Made by a program: the position numbers and the translations under genes | The notes under the pieces: generated by a model | What the model saw: only the letters and a program-made list of their open reading frames with translations | Told to the model about the DNA's origin: nothing | The model's database searches: none | Part shown: piece by piece, positions 23,110 to 32,302 of the stretch | How positions within the stretch are numbered: position 1 is the stretch's first letter | How the letters are laid out: every line of letters starts with the position of its first letter | NCBI RefSeq assembly: GCF_949769285.1 | Contig: NZ_OX458331.1 | Location: 434,001 to 498,000 of the forward strand | Length of the DNA: 64,000 bases | DNA from: Anaerococcus sp. Marseille-Q7828 | GTDB taxonomy: Bacteria > Bacillota > Clostridia > Tissierellales > Peptoniphilaceae | Direction of reading: 5' to 3'

Positions 23110-23784
23110 CTAATAAACTGATTTTAAGCCAATTCTAATCAAAAGCACAATCAAAACAACTAGAGCTGCTAGTGATATTACCCTCACACCAGATGAAAGC
23201 TCTCTGTTTACTACTGGGAATATGCCAGATAGTATAAGGCCTGCAAAAAGTCCTCCAAAGTGGCCAAGTATACCTACATTTGGACTTATAAATGAATAAA
23301 TCACATTTATGGCTATAACTGATAAAAAGCTTGCACCAAAACTTGATAAAACTGCATCGTTTTTGTAATTTAGCATAATCCCTAGGGCTAGGCCAAACAT
23401 TCCGTAAAGGGAAGTAGACGCGCCAGCAGAAACTGTTCCAGCTGAGCCAAAAGCAAAACTAACTAAGTTGCCAACTATACCAGAAATAAGGTAGATAATT
23501 AAGAAATTCTTGCTACCATAAAGCATTTCAAAAGTTGGACCAAGTTGATACAAAAAGTACATATTAAATAAAATATGCATCAATCCTATATGGATGAAAG
23601 AAGCTGTAAAGAGTCTCCACCACTGGCCAGCTGCTATATATGGCTTAAATATAGCACCAAAACGCACCAAATTGGCTGTGTTTTCGGTACCACCACTTAG
23701 GGCCATTACAACAAAAACTAGAATATTTATAATGATAAGAGCTCTTGTCACTTTACTTTCTCCAAGTTTTTTAAAATAATTCAT
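23110..23784 (-). CDS. Rhomboid-family intramembrane serine protease
   Basis: 224 residues with six or seven membrane helices. The rhomboid signature HILFNMYFLYQLGP, the nucleophile motif GASTSLYGMFG (Ser in the GxSx position) and the catalytic histidine in LGHFGGLFAGL are all present. The usual GASG reads GAST here. It would cleave membrane proteins within the bilayer; substrates cannot be predicted. It follows glycerate kinase by 46 nt and precedes a lipoprotein gene by 8 nt. Confidence 0.92.
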   Translation of the reverse strand: MNYFKKLGESKVTRALIIINILVFVVMALSGGTENTANLVRFGAIFKPYIAAGQWWRLFTASFIHIGLMHILFNMYFLYQLGPTFEMLYGSKNFLIIYLISGIVGNLVSFAFGSAGTVSAGASTSLYGMFGLALGIMLNYKNDAVLSSFGASFLSVIAINVIYSFISPNVGILGHFGGLFAGLILSGIFPVVNRELSSGVRVISLAALVVLIVLLIRIGLKSVY

Positions 23785-23830
23785 AAAAATACTATACTAC
23801 TTAACAAGCCTTACTAAAGGGCAAAAGGCC

Positions 23831-24940
23831 TTATAATTTTGTAGCCAATACCTTATCTCTTAAAGATTCGTCTACATCCTTAGCCAAGGCTCTGATCCCC
23901 TCTCTTATTTGTTTGTTGTCAAAATCATCTGAGAGTTTATACTTAAAAATCATATCAAAGTTTTCTCTCTGGCCAATCTCCTTACCATCAGCATCTTCCA
24001 AAAATATAACCTTAAGGTTTGGATTGTAAGATTTGGCTACTTTACTAACATTGATGGAAGAAACACCATCAAATTGGTCTACGTTTTCACCAAGTATCAA
24101 TAGGTCGTAATTATTAATCATTGATACAAAGTCTATTTTTTCCATAACTATATCCATAGACTTAGAAATCTTGGCCCTAAAAAATGTATAAAGAGCCCAA
24201 GCTACTCCACCACCAGATCCAAGTGATGGAAAGTCTACAGAATCAATCCCAAGGGTTTGTTCGATTACTGCCTTGAAATTTTTGCATCCCTTGTATAGAA
24301 AGGCAATGTCTTCTATACTTGCTCCCTTTCTATAAATTCTGCTTTCCAAAAATGAGTTGTCACCAAACAGGGTCGTATCAGAACTTGTAGCTATGGTTAT
24401 ATCCTTTTGATAGATCCTATGGTCAATATTTGAAATATCTACTCTGTGGACTCTTTCCATATTGCTTGCAATGGGGTTGAGTTCATTTTCATCCTCATCA
24501 TAAAACCTAACTCCAAGAGCATACAGCATACCCATGCCCAAATCATTGGTTGCAGTATCCCCTATGCCTATTAGTAGTGAATCTGCTCCTTGGTTGAGCC
24601 CATCAACTATCATCTCTCCAAAACCAAGAGAAGAGGAGTTCATAACATCAAGTTCTTCTTTGTATAATAAACGAAGGCCAGAAGATTCTGCCATTTCCAT
24701 AACAGCATAATCATCCTTAACTACATAGCGAGCTGTAATAACTTCGTTTTTTGGGTTATGTACATTTACATACTTATATGTTCCATCTATTAGGGCTTTC
24801 ATAGCCTCTACTGTTCCTCTGCCACCATCTAGAAAGGGCATAACTTGAGCATCTTTGCCAAGTTCTTTTTGAAATATCTTTCCTATTTCTATTGAATTTT
24901 CATAATCTTTGATTGAATCAATTGCTAGTAAAGTTTTCAT
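23831..24940 (-). CDS. Glycerate kinase (GarK/GlxK family)
   Basis: 369 residues, slightly under the usual 375-380. Family features include the N-terminal DSIKDYENSIEIGKIF, the LDGGRGTVEAMK loop (usually PxxDGGEGT), the IGIGDTATNDLGMGMLYALG substrate/ATP region and FPSLGSGGGVAWALYTF. It phosphorylates glycerate to 2- or 3-phosphoglycerate in the cytosol. The substitution of E by R in the GGEGT-like motif is mild but worth noting. It is probably the first gene of the minus-strand run down to pepF. Confidence 0.88.
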   Translation of the reverse strand: MKTLLAIDSIKDYENSIEIGKIFQKELGKDAQVMPFLDGGRGTVEAMKALIDGTYKYVNVHNPKNEVITARYVVKDDYAVMEMAESSGLRLLYKEELDVMNSSSLGFGEMIVDGLNQGADSLLIGIGDTATNDLGMGMLYALGVRFYDEDENELNPIASNMERVHRVDISNIDHRIYQKDITIATSSDTTLFGDNSFLESRIYRKGASIEDIAFLYKGCKNFKAVIEQTLGIDSVDFPSLGSGGGVAWALYTFFRAKISKSMDIVMEKIDFVSMINNYDLLILGENVDQFDGVSSINVSKVAKSYNPNLKVIFLEDADGKEIGQRENFDMIFKYKLSDDFDNKQIREGIRALAKDVDESLRDKVLATKL

Positions 24941-25009
24941 ATTTTTCTATTATTCTCCCTAGTTAATATATTACCCGAAAAGAAAGTTCTTAATAAAATA
25001 GATGAAAAC

Positions 25010-25133
25010 TTTACAAATTCAAGCTTTTTTATTATAATGAATCTGAAGGTTAAGAACTTTCGCTGTTTAACTCATGAAATCTTATATAGATTTCGCCCAT
25101 CAAAGACCATTGCGAGCACGTAATGGTTTTTTT
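25010..25133 (+). ncRNA. Candidate small RNA with own promoter and terminator
   Basis: A sigma-A-like promoter, TTTACA (25010-25015), 17-nt spacer, TATAAT (25033-25038), faces an otherwise gene-free interval. About 70 nt later comes a strong terminator (9-bp stem 25106-25127, loop AGCA, then T7). The predicted 85-90-nt transcript also contains a perfect 7-bp hairpin, GAAATCT/AGATTTC (25075-25093). It matches no riboswitch or RNA family I know. Both neighbouring genes are on the other strand, so it would be independent or antisense. Confidence 0.5.
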
Positions 25134-25156
25134 GTTTGGCAAAATTATATTTATCC

Positions 25157-26410
25157 CTAGTAAATTTCGCCAATCAAATATAATGATCCACACCAGATGA
25201 TTAGGTCATTTGGGCCTGCTATTTCTTTCGCATAATTATAGGCTTTTTTATTATCTTCTATGGCTATAACCTTTGGAAACTTCTCTTTTACGATTTCTCT
25301 TAATTCACGAATTTCAAAGGCCCTCGGGCTATCTATACTTGTTATAATAAGTTCATCGGCAACCTCTGCTAACCTGTCTATTATGTATGCATATTCCTTA
25401 TCCTTAAGGACTGAAAAACCCACTATTAACCTTTGATAGGTGAAAGTTTCAAGCGAGGTGATAAGAGAATCTATGGCATCCCTATTGTGACTACCATCTA
25501 CTAAAACTCTAGGATTTTGGCTAATTAAGCTTAGTCTACCAGGGTTTTTCGCCTTGAAAATTCCTTCTTTTATAGTTTTTTGATCTAATTTGAAATCATC
25601 TTTAAAATAATCCAAAACCATAAGGCTAAGGCTAGCATTATAAAGCTGGTGAATGCCTAATAAAGAAAGCTTTACATCCTTGTAATTTCTAAAGTCAAAA
25701 GCATTAATTTTATCATCACTTTCCTTAATGACTACTTCGTCTTTAGAAAAAGTGAAAAGTTTGCTAGAGCACTCATCGGCCTTTGCTTTTATAACCCTGT
25801 ACACAGAATCTTCTTGGGGATAGAGGAAGACTGGAGAGCTCTCCTTTATTATGCCTGCTTTTTGATAGGCAATTTCTTCTATCCTATCTCCCAAAATTTC
25901 CATATGATCTTTGGATATGCTTGTTATGACAGATGCTAGTGGATTTTTGACAATATTTGTAGCATCTAAAAGTCCACCAAGACCTGTTTCTACTATGGCA
26001 ACATCTACATTTTTCTCATAAAAATACAAGTACATCATTGCTGTCAATATCTCAAAATATGTAAGATAATAGCCTTTTTTGTCCAAATCATCTATGTGAG
26101 CTTTTAATTTATTGATCAAATATAGAAAGTCGCTATCTGAAATAGCTTTGCCATTAATGGCTATATTTTCATTAATTTCTTTGATATATGGTGATGTGAA
26201 AGTCCCAACCTTGTATGACTGAGAGAGTACTTGACTAATCATCTTTGTCGTAGATCCCTTGCCATTGGTCCCTGCTATATGAATCACCTTGATTTTATCT
26301 TGCGGGTTGTCAAAGCTATCTAGTAAGAGCCTTATCTTCTCTAGACTATGAACGCCCTTGGAATTTCTCCTATTTAGGACAAATTCTTTTGCTTGATTTA
26401 TATCTTTCAA
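25157..26410 (-). CDS. folC: Bifunctional folylpolyglutamate/dihydrofolate synthase
   Basis: 417 residues of the Mur-ligase fold. The ATP-binding loop is AGTNGKGSTTKM (about residues 47-58), followed by TSPYIKEINENI, the metal-site EIGLGG-like VETGLGGLLDATNI, and the C-terminal DGSHNRDAI. It adds glutamates to folates and may also form dihydrofolate. The start appears to be TTG (26410) with AGGAGA 7 nt upstream. It stands as its own unit, separated by 216 nt from glycerate kinase. Confidence 0.95.
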   Translation of the reverse strand: MKDINQAKEFVLNRRNSKGVHSLEKIRLLLDSFDNPQDKIKVIHIAGTNGKGSTTKMISQVLSQSYKVGTFTSPYIKEINENIAINGKAISDSDFLYLINKLKAHIDDLDKKGYYLTYFEILTAMMYLYFYEKNVDVAIVETGLGGLLDATNIVKNPLASVITSISKDHMEILGDRIEEIAYQKAGIIKESSPVFLYPQEDSVYRVIKAKADECSSKLFTFSKDEVVIKESDDKINAFDFRNYKDVKLSLLGIHQLYNASLSLMVLDYFKDDFKLDQKTIKEGIFKAKNPGRLSLISQNPRVLVDGSHNRDAIDSLITSLETFTYQRLIVGFSVLKDKEYAYIIDRLAEVADELIITSIDSPRAFEIRELREIVKEKFPKVIAIEDNKKAYNYAKEIAGPNDLIIWCGSLYLIGEIY

Positions 26411-26570
26411 AACTTCTCCTGTCTATGTTTTTTTAATATACGATACTAATTTTTTAATAATATGTACGGACTGATATCCAAGTAAATATCTATGCTAGAA
26501 TACAAACTTTATTGGATGTTTTTAGCTTTATTATCCCTATATTAATTTTAACATAAAATAAAGCAAACAA

Positions 26571-26600
26571 AAAAGCTTAAGACGGGAAACTTAAGCTTTT
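26571..26600 (-). terminator. Terminator of the CAP-domain lipoprotein gene
   Basis: 11-bp perfect stem AAAAGCTTAAG/CTTAAGCTTTT with 8-nt loop, located 33 nt past the stop on the minus strand and followed there by TTTTTTG. Confidence 0.85.
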
Positions 26601-26632
26601 ACTCTATGTGAAAATATATACGGGATTATCTT

Positions 26633-28234
26633 TTAATTTATTGATGCGTATTCGATTGTGTATTCTACTGGGTATTCTGCTCCATCTTTTGTTACGCCTG
26701 TAACTTTAACTTGAAGTTTTGTACCTGGTTGGAAGTTCATTCCTTTACCGAATGTTATAGATTTTACCCAACCTTTTAGACTTTGGTCGATGTGTGCATC
26801 ATTTCTTACTTCGCCTGTTTGAAGGTCTGTTACGCTAACTTTAGCATTAGTTATGTCAAAGTTTTCGCCAAACATTAGTGATAGGCTAGATTCTTCTGAG
26901 TGGAATTCGCTTATTGCAGTTTGTCCTGGATAAGCATATACTAAATCTTCGTTTTCGCCATCGTATTCGTTGTTGTTAACATACATTGCAGAGTATTCAT
27001 CAGTTAATCCAAATCCTACTTCTGTTCCTGCTGGATTTAGTACCCATCTTCTGTGTCCAACTTCAGCTTGGTTTCTTTCGCCAATGTCATCTCTTATGTA
27101 TCCTAGTACTGAGTCTAGTAGTCCATAGTTTGATGCAAGGTTTGAGTTTGCTGCGCCTTGGAAACCTAGTTGGTAGATGTTTGAATCAAGTCCACTTACT
27201 TGTTCTGGGTTATGGCTTATTTCATCATTTAATCTGTTTACTAGTGATGCAGCTTGTGCAGCTTGTGCTTGGTTTTGACCTATTACTAGTTCGTTTTTGA
27301 TACCTGATGCAAATCTTGCTGTGTTTGCAATGTGAAGGGCATCTTCTTGTGCTTGTTGAGAAAGTGCACCAAGAGTTATGTTGTTAAGGTCAAGATTTGT
27401 CCATTCGCTAAATATTTCATCACTTTCTTGGTCGATTAAGTTAAGTCCAAATACTTCAAATGTGTCGTTTGCTTTTGTTTGGTAGTTTTTCCAGTATGAT
27501 CTGATTTCTTCTATAGTTGGGCTAGCAATTGTTAGTCCAGAAGCGTTGTTTTCTTTTGTTTCATTTACTACTGGTGCTTCTTCTTTGATTTCTACTGGAG
27601 TTTCTTCTATTTCTTCTTCGTTTTCTACTTCTTCGATGATTTCGCTATCTTCGTTTACTGTAACTTCTTCTTCGATTTCTGCTGGTGCAGATATTACAGC
27701 TTCTTCTTTGATTTCTTGTGGAGCTTCTTCTTTTTCTTCTTTAGCTTCAAATTCTTGTTTTTCTTCTGCTAGATAAGCTACTGCCTTATCATCTTCTATT
27801 TTTTCTTCTACGTATTCGTAATCTTCTTCGTCTGCTCCTACGAAAACTTCGTAAGCGTCATCGTAGTTTGCTGTTTTTTCTTCTTTTATAGGTTCAGCTT
27901 CAACAGCTTCTTCTTTAACTGTGCTAACTTCTAGGTTCGCTACTACTTCTTCTTCAGTAGTTTCTTTTTTAGCTTCTTTTATTTCTTGAGCTTTTTCTTC
28001 TTCTTTAAGTTCTAAAGTTTGTGGAATTAGATAAGATTTCTTATCTTCTTTATTTTCTTCTTCAACAGCAACGTTGTTTGCCTTTGGTGTTTTGATATTT
28101 GCAAGGGCAACTTCGTTTTCTGTTTCTGCTTGTGCTAGGTTAATATTTTCTGTTGTATTTGCTTCTTTTGATCCACATGCTGTTGATGTAAGTATTGCTA
28201 GTATTAATGCTAATGCTTTTAATTGCTTTTTCAT
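26633..28234 (-). CDS. CAP-domain surface lipoprotein with acidic linker
   Basis: 533 residues in three parts. First is a lipoprotein signal with lipobox STAC (Cys at about 20). Then comes a low-complexity region rich in Glu, Lys, Val and Ala to about residue 235 (repeats such as EEEKAQEIKEAKKE and IKEEAP), likely an extended stalk. Finally there is a C-terminal domain of about 290 residues that resembles a CAP/SCP-like fold (ALHIANTARFA, VGHRRWVLNP, GFGLTDEYSAMYV). Proteins of this class are exported and often bind cell wall or host ligands; no enzymatic role can be stated. It is monocistronic with its own terminator. Confidence 0.8.
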   Translation of the reverse strand: MKKQLKALALILAILTSTACGSKEANTTENINLAQAETENEVALANIKTPKANNVAVEEENKEDKKSYLIPQTLELKEEEKAQEIKEAKKETTEEEVVANLEVSTVKEEAVEAEPIKEEKTANYDDAYEVFVGADEEDYEYVEEKIEDDKAVAYLAEEKQEFEAKEEKEEAPQEIKEEAVISAPAEIEEEVTVNEDSEIIEEVENEEEIEETPVEIKEEAPVVNETKENNASGLTIASPTIEEIRSYWKNYQTKANDTFEVFGLNLIDQESDEIFSEWTNLDLNNITLGALSQQAQEDALHIANTARFASGIKNELVIGQNQAQAAQAASLVNRLNDEISHNPEQVSGLDSNIYQLGFQGAANSNLASNYGLLDSVLGYIRDDIGERNQAEVGHRRWVLNPAGTEVGFGLTDEYSAMYVNNNEYDGENEDLVYAYPGQTAISEFHSEESSLSLMFGENFDITNAKVSVTDLQTGEVRNDAHIDQSLKGWVKSITFGKGMNFQPGTKLQVKVTGVTKDGAEYPVEYTIEYASIN

Positions 28235-28426
28235 ATCTATCTCCCGTTATATTTTCCCGATTTTTATTGTGTCTTTATTATAGGTCCAAGCCTTGAGCAT
28301 GATTTTTTTCAAATTCTATTCCCGAGCTTTTCGCTTGCCTTTATCTTGATTACATTATAGATGGGGATTAGGACCTGGATTTTTTTCAAATTCCACTTTT
28401 ATTATTGGGAGATTAGCATATAAAAA

Positions 28427-28470
28427 AAGAGCTCTTACAAATTGATATATCATCATTTGTAAGAGCTCTT
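28427..28470 (-). terminator. Terminator of the kinase-STAND operon
   Basis: Perfect 16-bp stem AAGAGCTCTTACAAAT/ATTTGTAAGAGCTCTT with a 12-nt loop, starting 6 nt after the STAND gene stop and followed on the minus strand by TTTTTTTA. Confidence 0.92.
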
Positions 28471-28476
28471 GCTAGG

Positions 28477-31400
28477 TTATATATGTGCCTTATGTTTATA
28501 TATGAAATTTTTTATATTCCCTTCTTTATCGACTTTTATTTTTCTATCTATGAAGTTTGCTATTTTGTAACATTCTTCCATTCTTTCGTCTTTGCCCCAA
28601 AGTTCGTAGATTTTGGATAAATTGTAATAATTTACCATTAGCCTTTCCATATTTTCCAAGGACAAATTTTGACCTATTAGCCATTTGGTTAGGTCTATGG
28701 ATTTTAGGTAGCATTTTTCGGAAAGCTCGAAGTTTCTATCTTTTATAAAGTATAAGTTAGCCAAGTTGTTGTAGATTATGGCTGTTTTTTTGCGTTTACT
28801 GTAAGGATCCTTTATGGCTTTTATTAATTCTATAGCTTTAATATATTCTTCTTCAACCTCTATTAGACCAAGGTCTGTATCAGTCATATAGCAAGCCAGG
28901 TTATTATAGATTATCAGCAATTTTTCTATGATCTCGTCATCCTGGTATCTTTCTATCAGGCTTTTATAAATCTCTATAGCTTTTTTGTAATACTCCTTGG
29001 ACTTTTCCCTTTCATTGTTAGCATGGTATAAATCAGCCAAATTTGTATAACATACTCCTAGGCTTTCCCAATAGGTCTTATCTTTATTTTCGATTATATT
29101 AAGGGTCTTAATGGCCTTTTCATAGTAGTAGATAGCCTTTTCTTTATTGGTATCCACAAATAAAAATCCAAGATTATTGTAAGATGTGGCAAGGTCTATG
29201 ATCTCTTCCCTGCTTGAGTTTAGCCCAAGCACTTCTTCTTTGATTTCTATAGATTTTAAATAGTAAGAATAGGCCTCATCTTCTTTCCAATTGGAGTAAA
29301 GATTCCCTATGTTACCATAGGTTGTAGCAAGGTTTTTTTTGACAGAAATAATTGCCTTTATTTTCAGTATAGATTCAAATATGCCCTCTGCCACAAGGTA
29401 GAATTCTTCGGCCTTCTCTCTATCATTTACCATCTCATCAGCAAAAAGATCGGCTACATTGTTGTAGGCCCTGGCCAAGGCTTCTTTATTTTCCAAGCTT
29501 GGTTCCATATTTTCTATCCATTTTATGGCATCAATGGCTCTAAAATACCATTTTTCAGCCCTTTTCATATTGTTTTCTCTAAAGTATAGGCTAGCCATAT
29601 TGATATATCCAACGGCAACTGTCTTTTTCATGCTGACATTTTCGTACTTTTTCAGTAGATTATTTATTATTCTAATAGACTCCTTGTAGTATTTCTTAGC
29701 CTCAAGCCTATCCACCCAATCAACTTCTGAGTATAGGTTGGCAATGTTACTATATGCAAGGGCAAGATTTTCCAGATTTACCGTGGTCTTTCTTTTATCT
29801 ACCAGTTTTTCGAATAAATCAATAGATTTTTCGTAGTTTGTTTTTGCCTCATCCCTAAAACCGTGTCTTAGATAAATTTTTGCCATATTTGCATAGACAT
29901 TAGCTAGATTTTCCATATTAGCATCTGAATTATCTACCAAGACTTCATTGAGTCCTACTGCTTTTTTCATATAATCAAGGCTAATTGGATCCTTATCAAC
30001 CACGCTAATCTTCATTGCCAAGAAACTTAGTTGGTCAGCGTATAGCCTCATTATATCGTAGTCTTTGAGATTATATTCCAATAACTTTTCCAAGTGAGCC
30101 AAGAGGATTTTGCCATTATTAGTTGACGCTTTTATTGATCCTATAGTTCCATCTTCATTGTCCGAGTAAACAAAATATGCCAAGAGAACTTTTTGGATAT
30201 TCAAATCGAATTTAAAGGCAGCCTTAAATAGATCGCTAACCCATTTCTCATCACTTTGACTTGTGTTGTGGGTTTTTATTATGGATACTAATGTTGATTC
30301 TATGGTTTGTGGAGCGATTCTTTCTGCATTGGCCCCTATACTTAGCAAAAGATCTACGGCTGCCTTTTTGTTGTGGGCAAAATAAGCTAGGTAATATTGT
30401 TCTTCTAGCTTTATAGGATCTTCTGGGCGTAGGTCCATGAGGGCATTTGCTATATCATTAGAAAAAGTAATTTTATCAGTATAGGTCATATCATCTAGTA
30501 TAGCCTGTCTGATTATTTTGTGGGTAAAGTCTACTCTCAAGTACTTATCTTCTAGGAAAAAGGCTCTCAAATACTTTTTCAAACTTGCAAAATCTAGGGA
30601 ATTATATGCTTTGCCCTTAAGCTTGTATATATTTTTTAGGTCCATTCCCCTTAGACCCCTCCTAGATATAGCCAGGTAATTTAATGTATTCTTTATATCA
30701 TCAGTATTGGTATCTAAGGTTTTTGTCGCATAGGAAATAAGCTTTAAAATCATATCCTTAAGGCCATTTGGCATCTTTTGGATCAAATCTTTTTGGTAGG
30801 CGCTTATCTTCTCATAACCATCTCCAGATTTTATGATTTCTTGATAATCTTTTCTATCCATCATAAGCAGCCTTTGGACCAAAAGTGATATATATAAGGG
30901 TGATTTGGACCCATCTTTTTTTATAATCGCTCTTTTTATCTCATCTGGTAACTGCTTATTATTAGCCCTTAAAGAGGTGTTGATTACCTCTAGCTTATCT
31001 TTATCTGTAAGATCACCCAGCTTGTAATTTGGAAATTCATTTAAGAAAATATATTCATCATTTTCCTTGCCATCATCCATGTAAGATATTATAAATTTTA
31101 TCTTGCTATCATTGATGAAGTTTATTGGTTTTATAATTTTTGCTACATCCTCTGGTCTATCGAGCTGGTCAATGGCATCAATTAGGATGATAAGCTCGTC
31201 TTTGCCCTTTAAGAAGTACTCCCTTAAAGCTAGTTGATATTTCTTTTCTCCGACTGATAAGCTTTGCTCAAATTTGGCTTGTTTGTTATGGGTGTTGATT
31301 TCTATATATGCTGATTCACCATTCTCTTTTTCCAAAGACTCCATGATATAAGCTGTAATTGTCCTCATAATTCCAATGGCGCTTGTAGTCTTTGGTGTCA

Positions 31401-32262
31401 ACGATGAAAATAAGATTATAGAATCTTTGTCCATACGTCTATATAATTTTGCCATTAGGGTAGATTTGCCATTGCCACTTTTACCCTTTATGCTTATGAC
31501 ATTGTTGTTATTGATCTCTTTTATAACTTCTTCTTCAACAGATTTTCTAGCAGAAGATAATAGATCTTTTTCATCTGCTTGCTTGATATGGTAGGCTATT
31601 TCCCTTTGATTTTTACTTAATTTTTCTTCTTGGACTTGGTTTTCAAAAAGAATTTTTTTCATATCATCTTTTACAATTTGGACAAATTTGTGAGCACCAA
31701 CAAGCTTATCATCTTCAATTCTAAGCTCGTATTCGTGGATGTGGGATGGATCTAAAAGCCCTCTGATTTCAGCTTTAAGGGCTTCAACCCTTTCTTTTTC
31801 ATAAGGGTCTGGTTTATTGATAGTCCCCTTGGCATCTCCAACTATAGTCCTAAAGTAGGCGTAGGCGTTTTGAGCATAGTCTGGATTTTTCAAAAAACCA
31901 TAGTCTATTTCTAGGTTGGTGATAGATTTATCTATCGTTTCATCTTGATCATAGATGCCATATTGGATTTCTGTCTCTTTTACAAGATTAGCCGGTGGAA
32001 TCCACCCATACCTATCCCCCAATAGGACTATAAAGTAGGGCCTATAGTTGTCAATCTCATCTAAGCAAACGTCAAGAATCTTCTTATTCTTATCTTTTTC
32101 ATCAATACCTGTATCAATTCCCCATCTCAAATCTTGGAACTTGATTCCTTCTATTCTCTTTTTGTATGCTAGGTCGTTTAAGTCAGGGCTAATTTTTGTC
32201 TGAATTAAATCTCTTTCCATATGCATATCTCTGAATGTACTTGATACAAATACTTTCTTCAT
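28477..32262 (-). CDS. DUF4062-like/STAND NTPase/TPR protein
   Basis: 1261 residues, the end gene of a four-gene operon. Residues 1 to about 110 match the DUF4062-type start seen on TEP1- and NPHP3-like proteins (KKVFVSSTFRDMHMERD; FIVLLGDRYGWIPP). A NACHT/STAND-type P-loop NTPase follows, with Walker A GKSGNGKST (about 259-267) and Walker B IILIDAIDQLD (about 355-365). From about residue 740 to 1220 there are repeated TPR-like units of the form NLANxYxNxAxxY...A..YYxxAI. No signal peptide, so it is cytoplasmic. STAND proteins with repeat sensors commonly oligomerise on ligand binding, several in phage defence. That role here is inference. Confidence 0.88.
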   Translation of the reverse strand: MKKVFVSSTFRDMHMERDLIQTKISPDLNDLAYKKRIEGIKFQDLRWGIDTGIDEKDKNKKILDVCLDEIDNYRPYFIVLLGDRYGWIPPANLVKETEIQYGIYDQDETIDKSITNLEIDYGFLKNPDYAQNAYAYFRTIVGDAKGTINKPDPYEKERVEALKAEIRGLLDPSHIHEYELRIEDDKLVGAHKFVQIVKDDMKKILFENQVQEEKLSKNQREIAYHIKQADEKDLLSSARKSVEEEVIKEINNNNVISIKGKSGNGKSTLMAKLYRRMDKDSIILFSSLTPKTTSAIGIMRTITAYIMESLEKENGESAYIEINTHNKQAKFEQSLSVGEKKYQLALREYFLKGKDELIILIDAIDQLDRPEDVAKIIKPINFINDSKIKFIISYMDDGKENDEYIFLNEFPNYKLGDLTDKDKLEVINTSLRANNKQLPDEIKRAIIKKDGSKSPLYISLLVQRLLMMDRKDYQEIIKSGDGYEKISAYQKDLIQKMPNGLKDMILKLISYATKTLDTNTDDIKNTLNYLAISRRGLRGMDLKNIYKLKGKAYNSLDFASLKKYLRAFFLEDKYLRVDFTHKIIRQAILDDMTYTDKITFSNDIANALMDLRPEDPIKLEEQYYLAYFAHNKKAAVDLLLSIGANAERIAPQTIESTLVSIIKTHNTSQSDEKWVSDLFKAAFKFDLNIQKVLLAYFVYSDNEDGTIGSIKASTNNGKILLAHLEKLLEYNLKDYDIMRLYADQLSFLAMKISVVDKDPISLDYMKKAVGLNEVLVDNSDANMENLANVYANMAKIYLRHGFRDEAKTNYEKSIDLFEKLVDKRKTTVNLENLALAYSNIANLYSEVDWVDRLEAKKYYKESIRIINNLLKKYENVSMKKTVAVGYINMASLYFRENNMKRAEKWYFRAIDAIKWIENMEPSLENKEALARAYNNVADLFADEMVNDREKAEEFYLVAEGIFESILKIKAIISVKKNLATTYGNIGNLYSNWKEDEAYSYYLKSIEIKEEVLGLNSSREEIIDLATSYNNLGFLFVDTNKEKAIYYYEKAIKTLNIIENKDKTYWESLGVCYTNLADLYHANNEREKSKEYYKKAIEIYKSLIERYQDDEIIEKLLIIYNNLACYMTDTDLGLIEVEEEYIKAIELIKAIKDPYSKRKKTAIIYNNLANLYFIKDRNFELSEKCYLKSIDLTKWLIGQNLSLENMERLMVNYYNLSKIYELWGKDERMEECYKIANFIDRKIKVDKEGNIKNFIYKHKAHI

Positions 32263-32302
32263 TATCTCACCTGTCCTTTTTAACCCTTATAAGTCCTTGC
32301 TT

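Noticed and set aside
25035-25124. A 28-codon frame starting ATGAATCTG
   Set aside because: Its ATG overlaps the -10 box, so the transcript would start after it, and no ribosome site precedes it.
27546-27776. Ser-rich open frame antisense to the acidic stalk
   Set aside because: It is the complement of the Glu-rich region; the sense frame has a signal peptide and ribosome site.
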